From: Streptomyces albidoflavus
Lineage (GTDB): Bacteria; Actinomycetota; Actinomycetes; Streptomycetales; Streptomycetaceae
NCBI RefSeq assembly: GCF_000719955.1
Contig: NZ_JOII01000007.1
Coordinates: 186,001 to 250,000, forward strand
Direction of reading: 5' to 3'
DNA length: 64,000 bases
Positions 49,318 to 64,000 of this stretch are shown here, piece by piece. Positions within the stretch are counted from its first letter, which is position 1, and every line of letters starts with the position of its first letter. Position numbers and translations under genes: made by a program. The notes beneath the pieces are model-generated. The model did not search any database. It was not told the origin of the DNA and was given only the letters and a program-made list of their open reading frames with translations.

Positions 49318-50115
49318 ATGAGTGCGGAGCACACGCTGGAGGCGCGGGACGTCCGCATCGGCTACGACGGGCGCGAGATCGTCCCCGGGCTGAGCGTGAA
49401 GATCCCGCCCGGACGGTTCACGGTGATCGTCGGGCCCAACGCCTGCGGCAAGTCCACGCTCCTGCGGGCGATGGCGCGGCTGCTCGCGCCGACCTCGGGG
49501 GCGGTGCTGCTCGACGGGCGGCCCGTCCAGCAGACGCCGACGCGCGAGGTGGCCTCCGTGCTGGGCATCCTGCCGCAGTCCCCGGTGGCGCCCGAGGGCA
49601 TCACCGTCTCCGACCTGGTCGCCCGGGGCCGCTACCCGCACCAGGGCTGGTTCCGGCGCTGGACCGCCGAGGACGACGCGGCGGTCGGGGCCGCGCTGCT
49701 CTCCACCGACGTGCTCGACCTGGCCGAACGTCCCGTCGACGAACTCTCCGGCGGCCAGCGGCAACGCGTCTGGATCGCCATGGCCCTCGCCCAGCGGACC
49801 GACATCCTCCTCCTCGACGAGCCCACCACCTTCCTCGACGTCGCCCACCAGATGGACGTCCTCGACCTCCTCACCGACCTCAACCGCGAACGCGGCGTGA
49901 CCCTCGTCGCCGTCCTCCACGAACTGAACATGGCCTGCCGGTACGCCGACCACCTCATCGCCATGAAGCAGGGGGAGGTGGTCGCGGAGGGGGCGCCCTC
50001 GGACATCGTGACCGAGCAACTCGTCTCCGACGTCTTCGGCATGCGCTGCTCAGTCGTGCCCGACCCGGCCTCCGGGACTCCGCTGGTGGTGCCGCTGGGG
50101 CGGCACCACGTCTGA
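49318..50115 (+). CDS. FepC/FecE-type iron-siderophore ABC ATPase
   Basis: 265 residues. Walker A GPNACGKST, signature LSGGQRQRVWIAMAL, Walker B ILLLDEPTTFLD and H-loop VLHELNMACRYADHL. Ala-Cys in place of the usual Gly-Ala or Gly-Cys in the P-loop is common in this family. I chose the ATG at 49318 since AGAGG lies nine bases upstream; the ATG at 49309 would be too close to it. Third gene of the importer operon. No binding protein is encoded beside it; the lipoprotein gene at 19.8 kb could serve. Confidence 0.93.
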   Translation: MSAEHTLEARDVRIGYDGREIVPGLSVKIPPGRFTVIVGPNACGKSTLLRAMARLLAPTSGAVLLDGRPVQQTPTREVASVLGILPQSPVAPEGITVSDLVARGRYPHQGWFRRWTAEDDAAVGAALLSTDVLDLAERPVDELSGGQRQRVWIAMALAQRTDILLLDEPTTFLDVAHQMDVLDLLTDLNRERGVTLVAVLHELNMACRYADHLIAMKQGEVVAEGAPSDIVTEQLVSDVFGMRCSVVPDPASGTPLVVPLGRHHV

Positions 50116-50355
50116 GTTCCAGGGGCTCTCAACCGCCTTTCGCGGCCGGGGCTTTCACGCTCTCACCGGAGAAGCGAGGCTGTGAGGACCTCCGGACGGG
50201 GAAACTCCTGGCGGCCTTTCCGGCATTGGGCGCGTATGCCATGGCATATGCCGCATAGCGGTGGCGATGTGACCTACAACCCTTTGACGCCTTGGCTCAC
50301 GCACAGTTAACTCTCGTCACTTGTGAAAGTTTCTTGAGACTCTGGGGTTGGGGCT

Positions 50356-51081
50356 GTGGAGTTCAGGTGGGGGCATTGTCATGCCGGAAAACGAAGAACC
50401 TCGTCACGCGGGGGAGCTGAGAGAGCAGTCGGCCTGATGCTGGCCGGGGCGCTGACGGGTGCACTGGTTCAGGTGCCGTACGTGGCACAGGCGGCTTCGG
50501 AGTCCGAGCCGGCGGAGTTGTCGGAGGGGCAGGAAGCGCTTGCCGCTGCGGTGGAGTCCGGCGAACGGGTCGAGGTGCTGGGCCAGCGTTCGGAACGGAC
50601 AACGGTCTACGCGAACCCGGACGGCTTCACCTTCACGTTGCAGGAGTCGTCGATTCCCGTGCGGGTGTCCAAGCCAGGGGGTGGCTGGCAGGCGCCCGAC
50701 GCCACGTTGGTGAGGCATGAGGACGGCTCGGTGGGTCCCAAGGCCGCCGCTCCGCAGATTCTCTTCTCGGGCGGGGGCGAGAAGGAGCCGCTGGCGAGCA
50801 TCGCAAGCCAGGGGAAATCCCTGGAGCTCAGCTGGCCTGAGGCTCTGCCCCGGCCGGTGCTGGAAGGTGCCAGCGCGGTGTATCCGGAGGTGCTGCCGGA
50901 TGTGGACCTGAAGGTCACCGCCACGGCGGAGAGTTTCCAGCACGTCTTGGTCGTGAAGACGCCCGAGGCGGCGGCGAGCGAGAAGCTCAAGAAGCTCACG
51001 TTCGGCCTCAAGACGACCGGGCTCGATCTTGAGGAGGGAGCGACCGGGAACCTGACCGCGGTCGATGCCAACGGCAACTAG
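50356..51081 (+). pseudogene. N-terminal part of the split DNRLRE/LamG-type secreted protein
   Basis: 241 residues from a GTG, with a signal peptide (AVGLMLAGALTGALVQVPYV, then AQA). The body reads LSEGQEALAAAVESGERVEV, TTVYANPDGFTFTLQESSIP and LDLEEGATGNLTAVDANGN, then a TAG created at the breakpoint. This is the usual N-terminal region of Streptomyces LamG-like proteins that precede RHS genes. The rest of the gene is at 41635-44628 on the minus strand. The stop overlaps that of the convergent PH-domain gene. The 240 bases upstream (50116-50355) show no gene. Confidence 0.85.
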
Positions 51082-51443
51082 CGGGTCACGAACTGCGTGA
51101 GGATCGCCTGCACCTCGTAGATGTCCACGCCCTTGGTGAACGTCTTCTGCACCGGCGTCGTCGCCCCGGACAGCCAGATCTTCAATTCCGCGTCCAGGTC
51201 GAACGTCCCCGCCGTCTCGACGGCGAAATGCGTGATGCTCCGGTACGGGATCGAGTGGTACTCCACCTTCTTGCCGGTGATCCCCTGCTTGTCGACGAGG
51301 ATCAGCCGCCGGTCGGTGAAGAGAATCGTGTCCCGGATCAGCAGGTACGCCGCGTGCACCTGCTCCCCCTGCCCGAGCAGCCGCGCGTACTCCTGCTGCG
51401 CCGACCCCGGATCGACCGTGTGCGCGTTCCCGAACAATGCCAT
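51078..51443 (-). CDS. PH-domain protein (bacterial PH, YdjZ/PhdYeFM-unrelated)
   Basis: 121 residues with GAGGGGG upstream of the ATG. The family pattern is clear: EYARLLGQGEQVHAAYLLIR, DTILFTDRRLILVDKQGITG, KKVEYHSIPYRSITHFAVET and KTFTKGVDIYEVQAILTQFV, a single bacterial pleckstrin-homology fold. Cytoplasmic, function unknown; often stress-related. Its TAG stop survives the inversion because the base joined at the breakpoint is C in either orientation. Confidence 0.88.
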   Translation of the reverse strand: MALFGNAHTVDPGSAQQEYARLLGQGEQVHAAYLLIRDTILFTDRRLILVDKQGITGKKVEYHSIPYRSITHFAVETAGTFDLDAELKIWLSGATTPVQKTFTKGVDIYEVQAILTQFVTR

Positions 51444-51579
51444 GACGCCCCCTCTTCTTTCTCCTGCTCTGTTCCGTCCCCGGATCATGCCCTGCGAAGT
51501 CTCCCCAGGGAAGCCCACGGAAATAGGGGGCGCACCGGAAACGAATCCGGTACGCCCCCCACTTCGGCGGACGGGCCGC

Positions 51580-51933
51580 TCACAGCGGGCGGTGGCCGCC
51601 GTAGTAACCGCCCAGCTGGTCGTGGTACTGCGCGTCCCCGGCGTGGCGGTCCTTGTCGAATTCCGGGGAGTTCTTGATCTGCTCCTTGGTCAGCTCCACG
51701 TGGATCTTGCGCTCGGCGCTGTCCACGGTACGCACGGTGCCCGCGGGGAGCATGACGTGCTTTCCGAAGATCCACACCCCGGTGTCGACGACCAGGTAGG
51801 CGGAACCGACCTCGTCCGAATGCTTGTCGACCTTGCCTATCGTGCCGTCGGTCGCCTCGACCTTGTACCCGATCAGGTCGGTCCCGGCGGTGTGCCCGGC
51901 CGTCGGCTGATAACCCCAGATTCCGTCAGACAT
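51580..51933 (-). CDS. PRC-barrel domain protein
   Basis: 117 residues with GAGGAGG before the ATG. Residues 15-85 form the PRC barrel (GTDLIGYKVEATDGTIGKVD, SAYLVVDTGVWIFGKHVMLP). The C-terminal YHDQLGGYYGGHRP tail is typical of Streptomyces stress-induced members. It may bind RNA or other proteins; its function is not established. Confidence 0.87.
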   Translation of the reverse strand: MSDGIWGYQPTAGHTAGTDLIGYKVEATDGTIGKVDKHSDEVGSAYLVVDTGVWIFGKHVMLPAGTVRTVDSAERKIHVELTKEQIKNSPEFDKDRHAGDAQYHDQLGGYYGGHRPL

Positions 51934-52233
51934 ACATTCCTCCTCGGTTCGCGAATTCACGGCTCGGGCGGCGCGTCCAGCAATTCTCACGGAACTCCGT
52001 GGAATTGGTGACGTGCTCGCCATTTCCTTGTCATCGCCGCTCTGAGGAACGCGTGCCCCGCCTTTTCCACATGATTCATCGCCGCGCCCGGAAAAACGGA
52101 AAAGCCTCCACGGGGGCCGGGCCCGCCCCTCCGCCCGGCTCCGCCCGACTCCACCCTGTCCGGTCCGCACGGTAGATTCACCGTCGCAACCATGACCGAA
52201 CGGTGAACACGTCTTCACCAAGGGGGAGTTCTC

Positions 52234-52632
52234 ATGACCAAGCACCACGCGGCACGCATCCTGATCGGCGCCGGCGCCGCCTTCGGCCTCGTCCTCGGCG
52301 CCACCGGCGCCGCGAACGCCGCCCCGAGCAACCCGATCAAGACCCAGGGCGGCTACGCCCAGTGGAACGCCGACCCGTCCGGCTCCATCCCCGGCGACTC
52401 CATCCGCGCCTGCGACAACACCGCCGACGGCTGGGGCATCGAGGCCTGGCTCGACATCAACCGCGACGGCACCATCGACCGCATCGCCAGCACCCGCGGC
52501 CACAACGCCCCGTACTGCACCTCCTGGAAGAGCGGCGACATCCCCGAGGGCACCCCCGTCACCGTCTACGCCGTCACCGTCAACGGCGGCATCGTCCTGG
52601 AGAAGGGCGGGGCACTCTGGTCGAAGGCGTGA
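52234..52632 (+). CDS. small secreted protein, unknown function
   Basis: 132 residues with GGGGGAG upstream of the ATG. Signal peptide 1-30 (ARILIGAGAAFGLVLGATGA, cleavage after ANAA). The mature part has two cysteines (RACDNTADG, APYCTSWK) that may form a disulfide, and a repeated-Asp segment DINRDGTIDRI that looks like a calcium-binding loop (DxNxDGxxD). No family named. Convergent with the next small secreted gene. Confidence 0.75.
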   Translation: MTKHHAARILIGAGAAFGLVLGATGAANAAPSNPIKTQGGYAQWNADPSGSIPGDSIRACDNTADGWGIEAWLDINRDGTIDRIASTRGHNAPYCTSWKSGDIPEGTPVTVYAVTVNGGIVLEKGGALWSKA

Positions 52633-52638
52633 CCCTGA

Positions 52639-52672
52639 GGCCGGGGCGCGGCCCAACTGGGGCCACACCCCG
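52639..52672. terminator. imperfect bidirectional terminator
   Basis: GGCCGGGGCGCGGCCC pairs across AACT with GGGCCACACCCCGGCC-like sequence with two mismatches. Lies between convergent small secreted-protein genes. Confidence 0.55.
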
Positions 52673-52722
52673 GCCACTTCACTCCCTTGCGGGGGTGAGG
52701 GGGCGCGGGGAGACGTGGTGGG

Positions 52723-53001
52723 TCAGGGGCGTATCGAGCAGACCGCCAGGAGGCAGAGGTTGGCGCCCTGGGTGTTGGTGACCCGGGCCGGGTCGTTCGT
52801 GCCGGTCGTGCAGTGGGCGAGGAGGCAGAGGTTGGCTCCCTGGACTCCTCGGTAGAGGGAGGTCAGGGGGGTGCGGTCGGGCGCGGCCGGGGTGGACGCG
52901 GTGGTGGGGTGAGTGGTGGTGGCCGAGGCCGTGGCTGTTCCGGTGAGGAGGAGGGCGGCGGTGGTCGCGCAGGTGGCGGCCAGGCGGGTGAGGGGGCGCA
53001 T
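52723..53001 (-). CDS. small secreted protein with two QGANLCLLAxC repeats
   Basis: 92 residues with GGAG upstream of the ATG. Signal peptide 1-27 (LAATCATTAALLLTGTATAS, cleavage after ASA). A Thr/Pro-rich linker, then two copies of QGANLCLLA-x-C (LCLLAHC and LCLLAVC) separated by 16 residues. The paired Cys and identical hydrophobic cores suggest disulfide-linked beta units, somewhat like miniature chaplin segments, but it is not a recognised chaplin. Located just upstream of, and divergent from, the NRPS gene. Confidence 0.65.
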   Translation of the reverse strand: MRPLTRLAATCATTAALLLTGTATASATTTHPTTASTPAAPDRTPLTSLYRGVQGANLCLLAHCTTGTNDPARVTNTQGANLCLLAVCSIRP

Positions 53002-53312
53002 GGGGCGGCTCCAAAGGGGCTGGGGTGCGCGGTAGTTGTGGTGGGCGCCGTGGGCCCAGGGGGCGCCTGCGGGGGGTTCGGAGCGGGCGCGGGTGCGGTT
53101 TGGTGCGGGTGGGGTCACGGGTGCGGAGCATCGAACAGAGGAACGGTGATTCGCCCGGGAGGAGCAGAAATACGGCTGTACGACCGTGGGCTGCGTCACA
53201 CGGCCAAACCCCTCCGGACAGGGCTCCGAATCGCTTGTTGACTGCCCGTGCGGCGATCTTCGAGAGAGCGCCGCCACCCTCCCCCCTGCCCTCGTTCCGA
53301 AGGTGAGCCAGC
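53002..53312. promoter_or_regulatory. divergent upstream region of the NRPS gene
   Basis: 311 bp without a convincing gene. TTGACT at about 53235 could be a -35 element for the NRPS. I found no iron box here. GAAGGTGAG sits seven bases before the NRPS GTG. Confidence 0.4.
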
Positions 53313-63602
<10,290 letters not shown>

Positions 63603-63678
63603 ACCACGTCCCCTTTCCCTGTCTCCCTGTCTCCCTGCTTGTCCCCAGTCCCGCACACCTCTGTCCCCAGGAGTCCCC

Positions 63679-63888
63679 ATGACGAACCCCTTCGACGACC
63701 CCCGCACCCACCACCGCGTCCTCGTCAACGACGAGGGCCAGCACGCCCTGTGGCCCTCCTTCGCCGCCGTCCCGGCGGGCTGGGAGGCCGTCTTCGGCCC
63801 CGCCGACCAGGACGCCTGCCACGCCTACGTCGAGGAGCACTGGACCGACCTCACCCCGCGCAGCGCCCGCCGCACCGTCGCCGCATGA
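63679..63888 (+). CDS. MbtH-like NRPS accessory protein
   Basis: 69 residues. Carries the signature NDEGQHALWPSFAAVPAGWE, with Ala where most members have Ser, and the end AYVEEHWTDLTPRS. These small proteins bind and activate or stabilise adenylation domains. It directly follows the NRPS, and its stop overlaps the next ATG. Confidence 0.93.
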   Translation: MTNPFDDPRTHHRVLVNDEGQHALWPSFAAVPAGWEAVFGPADQDACHAYVEEHWTDLTPRSARRTVAA

Positions 63889-64000
63889 GCCGCGCCCGCC
63901 CCGCACCCCCCGGCGACGGGCCCGCCCTGCGCGCCGAAGGGCTCACCAAGCGCTTCGGCACCAAGCAGGCCCTCGCCGGGGTCGACCTGGACGCCCCGGC
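63885..64000 (+). CDS. ABC transporter ATP-binding protein, partial (DrrA-like)
   Basis: Only 39 residues are in the window; the ATG overlaps the mbtH stop. LRAEGLTKRFGTKQALAGVD is the usual N-terminus of an ABC ATPase of the drug-exporter class, ahead of the Walker A. Coupled to the NRPS operon, so it may export the peptide. Confidence 0.75.
   Translation, partial: MSRARPAPPGDGPALRAEGLTKRFGTKQALAGVDLDAP

Larger units (their letters stand above)
44629..51078. other. inverted 6.45-kb segment
   Basis: Turning 44629-51078 round restores one LamG-type gene upstream of the RHS gene and a normal end for the FUSC gene convergent with the PH-domain gene. CGGGTCACG lies just beyond the right breakpoint, and GGGTCACG spans the left one on the other strand. 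This is a rearrangement inferred from the two gene halves. Confidence 0.75.

Noticed and set aside
52813..53241. Gly-rich plus-strand frame over the small secreted protein
   Set aside because: Shadow of the secreted gene on the other strand; no start signal and very low complexity.

Overview
The window is high-GC actinobacterial chromosome and almost certainly Streptomyces. The evidence is the HspR-controlled dnaK-grpE-dnaJ-hspR operon with HAIR operators, DmdR-type iron boxes, many GTG starts, an AICE-type mobile element and families such as DUF7144, DUF6086 and SCO3933-like proteins.

Layout. Positions 1-1.6 kb hold a small secreted-type peptide with seven EPTWE repeats, translationally coupled to a cut-off, possibly Rieske-type gene and divergent from a LuxR-type regulator. 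From 1.6 to 20.9 kb is mostly core genome: the heat-shock operon, a glycosyltransferase, an F420-type oxidoreductase, an FhuF-like iron-sulfur protein, a HIT protein, a GntR-ABC transporter operon, the glyoxylate-shunt genes aceB and aceA with a divergent ScfR-type regulator, and an iron-regulated siderophore-binding lipoprotein. Paired copies of a short interspersed repeat sit in three of the intergenic regions.

From 21 to 45 kb is a mobile, toxin-rich region. A large secreted RHS/YD-repeat polymorphic toxin with a Hint domain (34.6-41.5 kb, minus strand) is followed by its immunity gene and then directly by the integrase end of a pSAM2-like AICE: integrase, excisionase, rolling-circle Rep, Spd membrane protein, FtsK-like Tra, SCO3933-like protein, double GntR regulator, XRE regulator. 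The other end of the AICE abuts an orphan toxin tip that begins at exactly the same Hint-domain codons, followed by its immunity gene and a decayed integrase 3' end. A second orphan tip, immunity gene and integrase remnant follow. My reading is that the element integrates inside the Hint-tip boundary of the toxin gene, supplies a new toxin tip plus immunity gene, and pushes the old tip aside. A 17-bp candidate core site (GCACA-N7-TGTGC) lies at each boundary.

From 44.6 to 51.1 kb a 6.45-kb segment appears inverted. It splits a LamG/DNRLRE-type protein gene, the usual neighbour upstream of such RHS genes, into an N-terminal half at 50.4-51.1 kb (plus) and a C-terminal half at 41.6-44.6 kb (minus). 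The segment carries a FUSC-type exporter, a flavin (PPOX) protein and a three-gene FecCD-type iron-siderophore importer behind a weak iron box.

From 51 to 64 kb are small stress or secreted proteins, then a 3,429-residue three-module NRPS (C-A-T three times, then TE), an MbtH-like protein and the start of an ABC exporter. By hand alignment the three adenylation domains have nearly identical pocket codes with acidic residues, suggesting the same basic amino acid is used three times. With the importer nearby, a peptide siderophore is a reasonable but unproven product.
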